Assembly (NCBI RefSeq): GCF_009687885.1
Contig: NZ_BLAF01000004.1
Coordinates: 1-64,000, forward strand
Direction: 5' to 3'
Origin: Acrocarpospora pleiomorpha
GTDB taxonomy: Bacteria > Actinomycetota > Actinomycetes > Streptosporangiales > Streptosporangiaceae
Length of the DNA stretch: 64,000 nucleotides
The stretch's first letter is position 1. Every line of letters begins with the position of its first letter. Both the position numbers and the translations under genes were made by a program. Positions 1 through 8,081 of the stretch are shown in pieces. Under the pieces are notes generated by a model. It searched no databases. It was not told the DNA's origin and saw only the letters and a program-made list of their open reading frames with translations.

Positions 1-41
1 GCGACGGTCCCGATGAGCGTGCTTGTCGCTACCCAGAGCAC
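1..41 (-). CDS. Probable 5' end of a divergent MFS transporter (cut by window edge)
   Basis: Only the first 13 codons are inside the window. On the - strand an AGGAGG (46-51) lies 4 nt before a GTG at 41-39, and the frame is open to the edge, reading MLWVATSTLIGTV. That resembles the start of TM1 in metabolite:H+ symporter-type MFS proteins, but it is too short to prove. It is divergent from the acyl-CoA dehydrogenase operon, with a palindrome at 70-84 in between, so it may import the same substrate. An alternative start is the ATG at 69-67 in another frame. Confidence 0.3.
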   Translation of the reverse strand, partial: MLWVATSTLIGTV

Positions 42-69
42 GGGTCCTCCTGGAGAGCGTAGTGAGCAT

Positions 70-84
70 CTGAATAACATTCAG
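70..84. promoter_or_regulatory. Palindromic operator copy A
   Basis: The sequence is CTGAATAACATTCAG, a perfect inverted repeat of 6-bp arms with a 3-bp centre. It lies just upstream of the divergent gene at the left edge. The same arms recur at 258-272. The form suits a TetR- or GntR-type regulator that is not encoded in this window. Confidence 0.65.
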
Positions 85-223
85 CAGTTGGTTCGTCACC
101 GATGCGCGAGGCGCATGTGGACCTAACGGGCGGACCTCAGCTAAACACGCTGCTGGAAGCATGGTCAACAGAAGGCACTGCATCCAGCGGCCCTGTTGCG
201 CCAATGTGACGCCGCTGTGTCCG

Positions 224-253
224 TTGACGCACATCTTGCGTCCGTGTTAGACA
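224..253 (+). promoter_or_regulatory. Candidate promoter of the acyl-CoA catabolic operon
   Basis: TTGACG (224-229) is followed after 18 nt by TAGACA (248-253). This is a plausible housekeeping-sigma promoter whose start point would fall near 260, inside the palindrome at 258-272. That arrangement suits repression. The match to the -10 consensus is only moderate. Confidence 0.4.
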
Positions 254-257
254 GGGG

Positions 258-272
258 CTGAATGAGATTCAG
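258..272. promoter_or_regulatory. Palindromic operator copy B
   Basis: The sequence is CTGAATGAGATTCAG, with the same perfect arms as the copy at 70-84 and a different 3-bp centre. It sits about 48 bp before the first gene start and overlaps the expected transcription start of the candidate promoter. Confidence 0.7.
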
Positions 273-319
273 TTACAGGATCTGATTCCAGGTTCGGTAG
301 AGGCACAGGAGGTGCCGTT

Positions 320-1369
320 GTGCTCACGTTGCTCACTGACGAGCAGCAGATGCTCCACGAGGTGGCCGGTAAGATCGCAGGCTCGTCAGGTTTGGCGAAC
401 CCCAGCGATCTGACCAGCCGAGATCGGGCCGCGGCCTGGCAGTCCCTGGCCCAGGCGGGCCTGCTGGCGCTGCGGACGCGGGACGAGGACGGAAGCCCGG
501 TCGGATCCGGAGTCGAGGTCGCGGTGGTCGCCGAGGCCCTGGGCGCCGGCCTCGTGCCCGTTCCCTATCTCGGTTCCGCTGTTCTCGCGACGGAGCTGCT
601 GGCCCTGGCGGGCGCCCATGACGACGCCGACAGGCTGGCCACGGGAGCCGCACGGGCCGGGGTGCTGCTCAACCGCGACCTGTCCGGGCTGGCCAGGTTC
701 CCGTCGGACGGTCTGGCGTACGGCTGGGACGTCGACGGGGCGGAGGAGGCCCTGGCCCTGGCCGACTCCGCCGAAGGGCTCCGGCTGGTCCGGGTGTCGC
801 TGGACGCCGGTTTCCTCCCGCTGGCCGGCGCCGATCTCACCCGCGGCCTGGTCCGCTCCGACGGACCGGTCGACCCAGGACGCCTGACCACGGTGGGACG
901 CCCGCTGGGGCCCGAGGACCTCCTCCGATGGGAGGCGCTCGCGCTCGCCGCGGTCTGCGCCGACGTGGTGGGTGTCATGCGCTCGGCGGTGGCACGAGCC
1001 GTCGACTATGCCAAGGAACGGGTGCAGTACGGCGTCCCCATCGGTTCCTTCCAGGCGGTCCAGCACATGTGCGCGGAGGCGTACGTGAGCGCGGAGGCGG
1101 CCGCGAGCGCCACCGGCTACGCCGCGTGGGCGGTGGACGCGCTCGAACCCGCCGAGGCGCTGCTGGCCGCGTGGACCGCGAAGTCGCAGTGCGCCGCCGT
1201 CGCGCGTGAGGTGACCGAGACGGTCATGCAGGTGTTCGGCGGCATCGGCCAGACCTATGAGCACATCGCCCACGTGCACACCCGCCGCGCGCTGATGGAC
1301 CGCCAGGTCTTCGGCGACGAGAGCACCCAACTGCTGCGGATCGCCGACGTCCGGCTGACGGGAGAGTGA
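320..1369 (+). CDS. Acyl-CoA dehydrogenase family protein, small partner subunit
   Basis: This 349-aa protein has the acyl-CoA dehydrogenase fold. The C-terminal helical domain is clear (YAKERVQYGVPIGSFQAVQH, then QVFGGIGQTYEH near residue 305). The middle beta domain is short and lacks the usual flavin signature (GFSE..AGSD type). Such reduced subunits in actinobacteria pair with a normal one into alpha2beta2 enzymes, as in mycobacterial cholesterol side-chain FadE pairs. The GTG start at 320 has AGGAGG 7 nt upstream. The stop overlaps the next start (GTGA), so the two are co-translated. I infer it is a structural or half-site subunit. Confidence 0.85.
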   Translation: MLTLLTDEQQMLHEVAGKIAGSSGLANPSDLTSRDRAAAWQSLAQAGLLALRTRDEDGSPVGSGVEVAVVAEALGAGLVPVPYLGSAVLATELLALAGAHDDADRLATGAARAGVLLNRDLSGLARFPSDGLAYGWDVDGAEEALALADSAEGLRLVRVSLDAGFLPLAGADLTRGLVRSDGPVDPGRLTTVGRPLGPEDLLRWEALALAAVCADVVGVMRSAVARAVDYAKERVQYGVPIGSFQAVQHMCAEAYVSAEAAASATGYAAWAVDALEPAEALLAAWTAKSQCAAVAREVTETVMQVFGGIGQTYEHIAHVHTRRALMDRQVFGDESTQLLRIADVRLTGE

Positions 1370-2499
1370 CCATGGACTATCGCGACACCCCCGAAGAGGC
1401 GGAGTTCCGCGCGGACCTGCGCCAGTGGCTGGCCGAGCGCATACCAGCCGGCTGGGACAAGATCGAGGACCCGGAGGAGGCGGTCCGGCTCCGCAAGGCC
1501 TGGCACCGCACCCTCTACCAGGCCGGGTACGTCGGCATGAGCTGGCCCGAGGAGTACGGCGGTCGCGGGCTGAGCCCGGTCTACGACGCGATCCTCAACG
1601 AGGAAGCGGGCAACCTGAACGCGCCGCCCCTGCCCTCGGTCGGCTACATCGGCAGAGCCATCTTCACCTACGCCTCAGAGGAGCAGAAGAAACGCTTCCT
1701 GCCTCCCCTGCTCTCCGGCGACGCGCAGTGGTGCCAGGGCTTCAGCGAGCCGGAGGCGGGCTCCGACCTCGCCTCGCTGCGCACCGCCGCCCGGCTCGAC
1801 GGCGATCACTACGTGGTGAACGGCCAGAAGATGTGGACCAGCGGCGGCCAGTACGCCGACTGGTGCTTGCTGCTGGCTCGCACCGACCCTGACGTTCCCA
1901 AGCACAAGGGCATCTCGGCCTTCCTGGTCTCGATGACCGAACCGGGTGTCACGGTTCGCCCCATCATGATCGCCAGCGGGGAGGCGGAAACCGCCGAGGT
2001 CTTCTGGGACGACGTCCGGATCCCGGCGGAGCAGCGGCTCGGCGCGCCCGGTGAGGGCTGGCGCATCGCGATGACGACGGTCGCCTACGAGCGCGGACCG
2101 GCCGACATCGGCTTCATCGCCGCCTACCGGCGCACGCTACGTAAGGTGGAACGCCTCGCGGCCGAGCGCGGACTGCTCGCCGAGCCGGAGACGCGCAAGC
2201 GGCTGGCCCGCGCGTACGTGCGCGGCGAGGTGCTACGCCTCAACTGCATGGAACAGCTGTCGCTACGGGTCTCCGGGCGACCGCCCGGTCCGGAGGGTTC
2301 GGTGGCCAAGCTGCTCTGGGCCGAAGCCGAACAGTCCCTGCAGCATCTGGCCATGGACATCCTCGGCGCCGACGAGCTGACCGGTGCCGCCGAGGGATGG
2401 CTCAGCTCGTACTTCACCTCCCGCCCGGTCAGCGTGTACGGCGGGTCCGCGCAGATCCAGAAGAACATCATCGCCCGCATGCTCGACCTGCCGCGCTGA
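1366..2499 (+). CDS. Acyl-CoA dehydrogenase, catalytic partner
   Basis: This 377-aa protein introduces the alpha-beta double bond into an acyl-CoA and passes electrons to ETF. The first family signature is intact (QGFSEPEAGSDL near residue 127) and the C-terminal motif is YGGSAQIQKNIIAR. GTG at 1366 overlaps the previous stop; ATG at 1372 is an alternative only two codons later. It probably forms a heterotetramer with the upstream protein and uses the etfBA products encoded at 15.3-17.1 kb. The acyl substrate cannot be read from the sequence. Confidence 0.93.
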   Translation: MTMDYRDTPEEAEFRADLRQWLAERIPAGWDKIEDPEEAVRLRKAWHRTLYQAGYVGMSWPEEYGGRGLSPVYDAILNEEAGNLNAPPLPSVGYIGRAIFTYASEEQKKRFLPPLLSGDAQWCQGFSEPEAGSDLASLRTAARLDGDHYVVNGQKMWTSGGQYADWCLLLARTDPDVPKHKGISAFLVSMTEPGVTVRPIMIASGEAETAEVFWDDVRIPAEQRLGAPGEGWRIAMTTVAYERGPADIGFIAAYRRTLRKVERLAAERGLLAEPETRKRLARAYVRGEVLRLNCMEQLSLRVSGRPPGPEGSVAKLLWAEAEQSLQHLAMDILGADELTGAAEGWLSSYFTSRPVSVYGGSAQIQKNIIARMLDLPR

Positions 2500-2593
2500 G
2501 CGCGGATTCCAGCAGACGACACCCGGTCACAGACCGTTTCGCGGTCATCGCGCCCCTCTCACGTCGGCGCGTCCGCACCCCCCACAAAACCTC

Positions 2594-2608
2594 CTAAACC
2601 ACATTCAG
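2594..2608. promoter_or_regulatory. Degenerate third operator copy upstream of the ABC importer
   Basis: CTAAACCACATTCAG keeps the right arm ATTCAG exactly and 4 of 6 positions of the left arm of the palindrome seen at 70-84 and 258-272. It lies 32 bp before the start of the substrate-binding protein, in a 141-bp gap (2500-2640) where I see no other gene. It suggests a second regulated start point for the importer block. Confidence 0.4.
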
Positions 2609-2640
2609 TCGCAGGGTCACCCCCGGCTGAGGAGGCTGCA

Positions 2641-3861
2641 ATGCGTTCACGTCCCATCCGTCTCGCCATGATCAGCGCCCTTCTGGTCCTTCCCCTCGCC
2701 GCCTGCGGGGCAGCCGAGGAAACCGCTTCCGGCTCCTCGTTCATCGTCTACTTCACCGGCGACTACTCCGGTGCGGTCTCGGCCAACAACGCGAGCATCG
2801 ACGCGGGCATCAAGCTCGCCGCCGAGGAACTCAACGCCGCCGGCGGCATCGAAGGCCGGAAGATCGTGGTCGAGACCGCCAACGACCAGAACGATCCGAC
2901 CAAGGCGGTGAGCCTTCTCCAGCAGCGCCTGTCGCAGGGGGTCAAGCCCGACCTGGTCTACCCGGGCAGTTCCAGCGCGGTCTCGCTGTCGCTGCTGCCG
3001 ATCCTGACCAGGCAGAAGATCATTTCGATCGGCGGCACGGTGAGCAACCTGCTGAACGACCCGGTCAAGTTCCCCTACCACTTCGGCATCTCCTCGCCGG
3101 GCAAGGACTACGCCCCGGCGCTGATCCGGCTCGCGCAGGCCAAGGGATACAAGAAGATCGGCATGCTCTACGCCAACGACGCGACCGGCCAGAGCTCGGC
3201 GCAGATCTACAAGGGCGCGATCGAGGCCGCGGGGATGGAGTTCGTCGAGGCGCGGTACGAGGCCACCGCGCTCGACATGACCTCCCAGCTCAACCAGCTC
3301 AGGGCGCAGAGCCCGGACGCGCTGGTGGTCAACGGGTACGGCACCGCCGCGCTGTACGCCATGCGCAGCCGGGCGCAGATCGGGTGGGACGTGCCGACCT
3401 ACTGCGACCAGCTCTCCTCGGGTTTCCCGTACCTCAAGAACCTGAAGGAGGAGGAGCTCAAGAACGTCGAAGTGGTCGTCTCCACGGTGACGCTGGCCAC
3501 CAGCGAGCGGCACCCCGGTCTTGACGCCTTCATCGCGAAGATCAAGGCGGGCCCGGCGGCCGCCGGGATCACCACGACAGGCTGGGGCCTGTTCGCCACC
3601 GGTCACGATTCGCTCGCCCTCGCCGCGTACGCGGCCCAGCAGGCCAAGTCCATCGACCCCGACAAGATCAAGGCGGCGATGGAAAGCCTGCCCAAGCCGA
3701 CCGGTACGCCCCCGTGGTTCTACGCCGGCCCCAAGGGGGACCTGGTGACCTTCAGCTACTCCTCGACGAACCACTTCCCGACCACCAGCGACGCCACCTT
3801 CCAGTACGTGCCGCCCGGCGGCTACAGCGGCGAGGGCTTCTACACCTCCGGCAAGGCGTGA
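2641..3861 (+). CDS. ABC transporter substrate-binding lipoprotein, branched-chain amino acid type
   Basis: This 406-aa protein belongs to the Leu/Ile/Val-binding (Peripla_BP_6) family. The signal peptide ends in a lipobox (LAAC, Cys22), so the mature protein is anchored outside the membrane. A GAGGAGG ribosome site lies 7 nt before the ATG. Genes for both permeases and both ATPases follow. In soil bacteria this importer class often carries aromatic or alicyclic acids rather than amino acids. The downstream acyl-CoA genes make a carboxylic acid the likely ligand here (inference). Confidence 0.93.
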   Translation: MRSRPIRLAMISALLVLPLAACGAAEETASGSSFIVYFTGDYSGAVSANNASIDAGIKLAAEELNAAGGIEGRKIVVETANDQNDPTKAVSLLQQRLSQGVKPDLVYPGSSSAVSLSLLPILTRQKIISIGGTVSNLLNDPVKFPYHFGISSPGKDYAPALIRLAQAKGYKKIGMLYANDATGQSSAQIYKGAIEAAGMEFVEARYEATALDMTSQLNQLRAQSPDALVVNGYGTAALYAMRSRAQIGWDVPTYCDQLSSGFPYLKNLKEEELKNVEVVVSTVTLATSERHPGLDAFIAKIKAGPAAAGITTTGWGLFATGHDSLALAAYAAQQAKSIDPDKIKAAMESLPKPTGTPPWFYAGPKGDLVTFSYSSTNHFPTTSDATFQYVPPGGYSGEGFYTSGKA

Positions 3862-3868
3862 GACGGCG

Positions 3869-4735
3869 ATGACGACGGTATGGGCCGGGCTGGCGACGGG
3901 AGCCATCTACTCCCTGGTCGCCATCGGATACAACGTGGTGCTCCTCGCCTCCGGCACGTTCAACTTCGCGCACGCGCAGCTGGTGATGGTCGGAACCTTC
4001 CTGGCCTACGCGGGCGCGGTCACCTTCGGCCTTCCGGTCGTGCCCACCATCCTGCTGGCCGCGGTGGGCGTGGCGGCGGTCGCGCTGCTGGAGGAGCGGA
4101 TCGCGATCCGGCCGCTGCTGGGCCGTTCCGATGCGCACGGGGCCCTGATCACGACGGTCGGCGCGGCGACGATCCTGGACGGGCTGGCGGCGGCCATCTG
4201 GGGCCGCCAGCCGCTGACGGTGCCGTCCGGCCTGCCGGATCGCCCGCTGGAACTTCTCGGCGGCACGGTCCGGCCGGTCGATCTGGTGCTGATCGCGTTC
4301 ACCTTGCTGATCGGCGTCGGGCTGCACCTGTGGTCGCGCCACTCGCTGGTCGGCCTGGCCTCGCTGGCGTCGGCTGAGGACCGGGACGCCGCGTCGGCGC
4401 GGGGCATCAACGTCCGGCTGCTCGGTGTCGGGGCGTTCGTCGTGGCCGGTCTGATCGCCGGAGCGTTCGGGCTGCTGGTCGGGGCCCGAACCTACGCGGT
4501 GTTCAACCTGGGCCACGCGCTGGCGCTGTTCGGCTTCGTGGCGATCGCGATCGGCGGCGCCGGCAGCCAGCTCGGCGGGCTGATCGGCGGGTTCGCCACC
4601 GGGCTCATCTACGCCTTCGCCGCGCGCTACGTCGGTGAGGCGTACCCGCAGCTGGTGGTCTTCGGGGTATTCCTGCTGATCCTGTTCCTGCGACCGCGCG
4701 GGCTCTTCGGCACCGCGCTCGAACGGCGGGTGTGA
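3869..4735 (+). CDS. Branched-chain-type ABC permease, LivH family
   Basis: This 288-aa inner-membrane permease has about eight hydrophobic segments and the conserved LivH opening (GLATGAIYSLVAIGYN, then FNFAHAQLVMVG). It starts 7 nt after the substrate-binding protein and overlaps the next gene by 4 nt, so all four transporter genes are one unit. It forms the channel with the LivM half of the next protein. Confidence 0.93.
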   Translation: MTTVWAGLATGAIYSLVAIGYNVVLLASGTFNFAHAQLVMVGTFLAYAGAVTFGLPVVPTILLAAVGVAAVALLEERIAIRPLLGRSDAHGALITTVGAATILDGLAAAIWGRQPLTVPSGLPDRPLELLGGTVRPVDLVLIAFTLLIGVGLHLWSRHSLVGLASLASAEDRDAASARGINVRLLGVGAFVVAGLIAGAFGLLVGARTYAVFNLGHALALFGFVAIAIGGAGSQLGGLIGGFATGLIYAFAARYVGEAYPQLVVFGVFLLILFLRPRGLFGTALERRV

Positions 4736-6570
4736 CCATGACCGCCCTTTTCTTCCGGTTCCGCCCGCTGGGCGCCCTGCTGGCCGTGGCGCTGCTCATG
4801 GCCGCCCCGGGGCTGGGCCTGATCAACTCCTACTGGTCCCGCACGGTCATGCTGATCGCGATCCTGAGCCTGCTGGTCAGCGGCCTGAACGTGGTGCTCG
4901 GCTACGCCGGGGAGCTGGCGATGGGGCAGGTCGCGCTGTACGCGGTGGGCGCGTACGTGGCCGGTTACCTCGGGGTCCGGTTCGGGGCGACCAACGTGCT
5001 GCTGGCGCTGGCGGCGGCCACCCTCGCCGCCGTCGTGGTCGGGCTGGTGACCGGGATACCCGGGCTGCGGCTGGGCGGCTGGTCGCTGGCGATGGTGACG
5101 TTCTTCCTGGTCATCCTGGTCCCGAACACGATCGACGTGCTGCACGTGTTCACCGGCGGCACGCTCGGCCTGGCGGCCGCGATCCCGACGCTGTTCGGGA
5201 TGGAGATCACCGGCACCCGGTTGTACGTGTTCATCCTCGCGGTCACCGCGGTGTGGTTCGCGATCGCCCGCAACCTGCTGCTGTCGCGGCACGGCAACGT
5301 GTTCCTCGTCCTGCGGCAGAGCCCGATCCTGGCCTCCACGCTCGGCGTGTCGGTGTACCGGCTGAAACTGCTCGCCTATGTGATCGGCGCGATCCCGGCG
5401 GCCGTCGCCGGGGCGCTGTTCTCGATGATCGACGGGTTCATCGCCCCGGAGACCTTCACCTTCGCGCTGGCGCTGAGCGTGCTCGCCGCCTCGGTGGTGG
5501 GCGGCGCGACCTCCGTGTACGGCGCCATCGTCGGCGCGGCGGTGCTGCAGATCGGCCAGCAGACCTTCACCCAGTTCCAGGACTGGCAGCTGGTCATCTA
5601 CGGAGCGTTCCTGCTGGTGGCCGGCGTGCTGTTCAACCGGGGCCTGGCCGGGCTCGCCCACGACGCGCTGGCCGCGGCCCGCCGGCGGGGACTGATCCCC
5701 ACCCGGCCGGCCGCGGCGGCCTTGGCTGAACCTGGCGAGGCCGGACCGGAACTTGACCGGCTGAACGGCGCGGTGCTCCGTACCGAGAAGCTGAGCAAGT
5801 CCTTCGGCGGGAACGCGGCGCTGCGGGAGGTGTCGATCGAGGCCAGGCCCGGCGAGGTGACCGCGCTGATCGGGCCCAACGGCTCCGGCAAGACCACCCT
5901 GCTCAACCTGATCTGCGGCTTCTACAAGCCGTCGGGCGGCTCGCTCCGGCTGGACGAGGACCACATCGCCGGGCGCGCGCCGTACCGGATCGCCCGGCTC
6001 GGCGTCACCCGCACCTTCCAGACCCCGCTGATCCCCAAGGACATGACCACCCTGGCGTTCGTCGCCACCGGCCGCTACACCAGCCACCGCGTGGGCATCC
6101 CGGCCGCGGTGCTCCGGCTGCCCGCGTTCCGGCGCGGGTACGCGGCCGACAACGCCGAGGCGCTGCGGCTGCTGCGCTGGCTGGGCATCCAGGACCTGGC
6201 CGGCCAGCAGGTCGACTCGCTGGCGCTGGGCACTCGGCGGCTGGTCGAGGTGGCGCGGGCGCTCGCGTCCGGGCCGAGGGTCTTCCTGTTCGACGAGGTG
6301 GGATCGGGGCTCGACGAGAGCGACCTGATGGTGCTGGAAAGCGCGATCGGCGCGATCCGGCGGGCCGGCGGCACCGTGATCCTGGTCGAGCACAACTTCC
6401 CCCTGGTACTCAAGCTGGCCGACCGCATCCACGTGCTGAGCCAGGGACAGCTCATCGCCTCCGGCACCCCGGCGCAGATCCAGGCCGACCGCCGGGTGCT
6501 CGCCGAGTACACCGGCGCGACCGACGAGCAACCCGAGCAGGAGACCGCCACCACGAGGGGAGCGCAGTGA
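4732..6570 (+). CDS. LivM-LivG fusion: ABC permease joined to ATPase
   Basis: This 612-aa protein joins two subunits that are separate in E. coli. Residues about 1-315 are a LivM-type permease (GYAGELAMGQVALYAVGAY) and residues about 345-600 are a LivG-type ATPase with Walker A GPNGSGKTT (near residue 380) and Walker B VFLFDEVGSGLD. The signature loop is degenerate (LALGTRRLVEVARAL instead of LSGGQ), so LivF probably completes the second ATP site. Starts are GTG 4732 or ATG 4738. It overlaps both neighbours by 4 nt. Confidence 0.9.
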   Translation: MTMTALFFRFRPLGALLAVALLMAAPGLGLINSYWSRTVMLIAILSLLVSGLNVVLGYAGELAMGQVALYAVGAYVAGYLGVRFGATNVLLALAAATLAAVVVGLVTGIPGLRLGGWSLAMVTFFLVILVPNTIDVLHVFTGGTLGLAAAIPTLFGMEITGTRLYVFILAVTAVWFAIARNLLLSRHGNVFLVLRQSPILASTLGVSVYRLKLLAYVIGAIPAAVAGALFSMIDGFIAPETFTFALALSVLAASVVGGATSVYGAIVGAAVLQIGQQTFTQFQDWQLVIYGAFLLVAGVLFNRGLAGLAHDALAAARRRGLIPTRPAAAALAEPGEAGPELDRLNGAVLRTEKLSKSFGGNAALREVSIEARPGEVTALIGPNGSGKTTLLNLICGFYKPSGGSLRLDEDHIAGRAPYRIARLGVTRTFQTPLIPKDMTTLAFVATGRYTSHRVGIPAAVLRLPAFRRGYAADNAEALRLLRWLGIQDLAGQQVDSLALGTRRLVEVARALASGPRVFLFDEVGSGLDESDLMVLESAIGAIRRAGGTVILVEHNFPLVLKLADRIHVLSQGQLIASGTPAQIQADRRVLAEYTGATDEQPEQETATTRGAQ

Positions 6571-7319
6571 TGCTGAGAGTCTCCGGGATCATCGGTGGTT
6601 ATGGAGACCTGCGCGTGTTGTGGGGCGTGGATGTGCGGGTCGGCGCCGGGAAGATCACTGTGGTGCTCGGCCGCAACGGAGCGGGGAAGACCTCGCTGCT
6701 CAGCGCGATCGCCGGGCTGCTGCCCACGGTCAGCGAGGGCCGGGTGGAGCTGGCCGGGCAGGACCTCACCGGGACCCGCGCGCACCGGCGGATCCGCGCC
6801 GGGCTCGGGCTGGTCCAGGAGAACAAGCGGGTCTTCCGTGCCAGGTCGGTGGAGGAGAACCTGCTGCTGGGCGGGTACACGCTGCCGGGCCGCGGGCTGC
6901 GCGCCGCAGCTCGACGCGAGGCACTGGAACAGGCCTACCGGCGGTTTCCGATGCTGGGGGAGCGCCGCCGCGTCCCGGCCGGGAGCCTGTCGGGCGGACA
7001 GCAGCAGATGCTCGCGATCGGCCAGGCGTTGATGCCCGGCCCCAAGCTGCTCATGCTCGACGAGCCGTCAGCCGGTCTGGCGCCCTCCATCGTCAACGAA
7101 GTCCTCGGGATGGTGGCCGCGCTACGGGCGGAAGGGCTGTCCATCCTCCTGGTCGAGCAGCGCGTGGAGCACGCGCTGGCGATAGCCGACGACGTCGCGG
7201 TGATGGAGAACGGGCGGATCGTCGCCGCCGGCCCCAAGGCCGAATTCGACGACGGCTCGCTGATCCGCGAGGTCTACCTGGGCCGGACGGGCGAGCAGAT
7301 GAACACGGGCAACCGGTGA
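6567..7319 (+). CDS. Branched-chain-type ABC ATPase, LivF family
   Basis: This 250-aa ATPase subunit has Walker A GRNGAGKTS, a canonical signature LSGGQQQMLAIGQAL and Walker B LLMLDEPSAGLAP. It partners the LivG domain of the preceding fusion protein. The GTG (6567) and ATG (6570) starts both overlap the previous stop. It closes the transporter block; an SDR gene follows after 14 nt with its own ribosome site. Confidence 0.93.
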   Translation: MMLRVSGIIGGYGDLRVLWGVDVRVGAGKITVVLGRNGAGKTSLLSAIAGLLPTVSEGRVELAGQDLTGTRAHRRIRAGLGLVQENKRVFRARSVEENLLLGGYTLPGRGLRAAARREALEQAYRRFPMLGERRRVPAGSLSGGQQQMLAIGQALMPGPKLLMLDEPSAGLAPSIVNEVLGMVAALRAEGLSILLVEQRVEHALAIADDVAVMENGRIVAAGPKAEFDDGSLIREVYLGRTGEQMNTGNR

Positions 7320-7333
7320 AAGGAAATACAGGA

Positions 7334-8080
7334 ATGCTGTTGAAGGACAAGGTTGCCGTGGTCACCGGGGCCGCGCAGGGCATCGGCCGGGCGATCGCCG
7401 AGGCCTACGCCCGGGAGGGCGCGCGGGTCGCCGTGGTGGACGTGTGGGCGGAGGCCGCCGAGGAGGTGGCCGCCGGGATTCGCGACGCCGGCCGGGAAGC
7501 GCTCGCCGTGCCCTGCGACGTGTCGAGCCGCCCGGAGGTGAACCAGGCGGCGGAGCGCGTCAAGGAGGTCTACGGGACGGTTGACGTGCTGGTGAACAAC
7601 GCGGGCATCATCCGCCCGGCGATGCTGCACAAGATGACCGACGAGGAGTGGGATCGGGTCATCGCGGTCCACCTCTCCGGATCGTTCTACTGGTTGCAGG
7701 CGGTGGTCCGCGACATGATCGAGCAGGAGAGCGGGCGGATCATCTTCACCTCCTCCTCGACCGCCCAGAACGGGTCCATCGGGCAGATCAACTACGCCGC
7801 GGCCAAATCCGGGATGCTCGGCATGGTCCGCAGCGCGGCACGCGAGCTCGGCCGTTACAACATCCTGGTCAACGCGGTGGCCCCGGCCGCCGCGACCGGC
7901 ATGACGTTGAAGGTCCGCACCGACCCGCGCTTCGCCGACGCGGTCAAGCGCCTTCCGCTGCGCAGACACGCGGAGCCCGAGGAGATCGCGCCGACCTTCG
8001 TCTATCTCGCCTCGGAGGCGTCCAGCTACGTCACCGGACAGGTGATCTCGGTGGACGGCGGCGGAATGATGGTGCGCTGA
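7334..8080 (+). CDS. Short-chain dehydrogenase/reductase (FabG-like)
   Basis: This 248-aa protein is a classical SDR. The N-terminal Rossmann motif is TGAAQGIGRA, the structural motif is NNAG, and the catalytic Ser-Tyr-Lys set is present (SSSTAQNGSIGQINYAAAKS). It likely oxidises a hydroxyacyl-CoA or ring alcohol with NAD(P). The ATG at 7334 follows AGGAAATACAGGA. A longer frame exists upstream but runs through livF and is not credible. The next gene starts 1 nt after its stop. Confidence 0.9.
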   Translation: MLLKDKVAVVTGAAQGIGRAIAEAYAREGARVAVVDVWAEAAEEVAAGIRDAGREALAVPCDVSSRPEVNQAAERVKEVYGTVDVLVNNAGIIRPAMLHKMTDEEWDRVIAVHLSGSFYWLQAVVRDMIEQESGRIIFTSSSTAQNGSIGQINYAAAKSGMLGMVRSAARELGRYNILVNAVAPAAATGMTLKVRTDPRFADAVKRLPLRRHAEPEEIAPTFVYLASEASSYVTGQVISVDGGGMMVR

Positions 8081-8081
8081 G

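Noticed and set aside
386-1330. 314-codon reading frame on the - strand
   Set aside because: It is a shadow of the acyl-CoA dehydrogenase gene caused by GC-rich third positions; no family features and no ribosome site.
4627-6531. 634-codon reading frame on the - strand
   Set aside because: Antisense to the LivM-LivG gene; Gln/Arg/His-rich text typical of shadow frames.
6620-7333. Upstream extension of the SDR frame through livF
   Set aside because: The SDR family begins at ATG 7334, which has its own ribosome site; the extension overlaps the whole ATPase gene.
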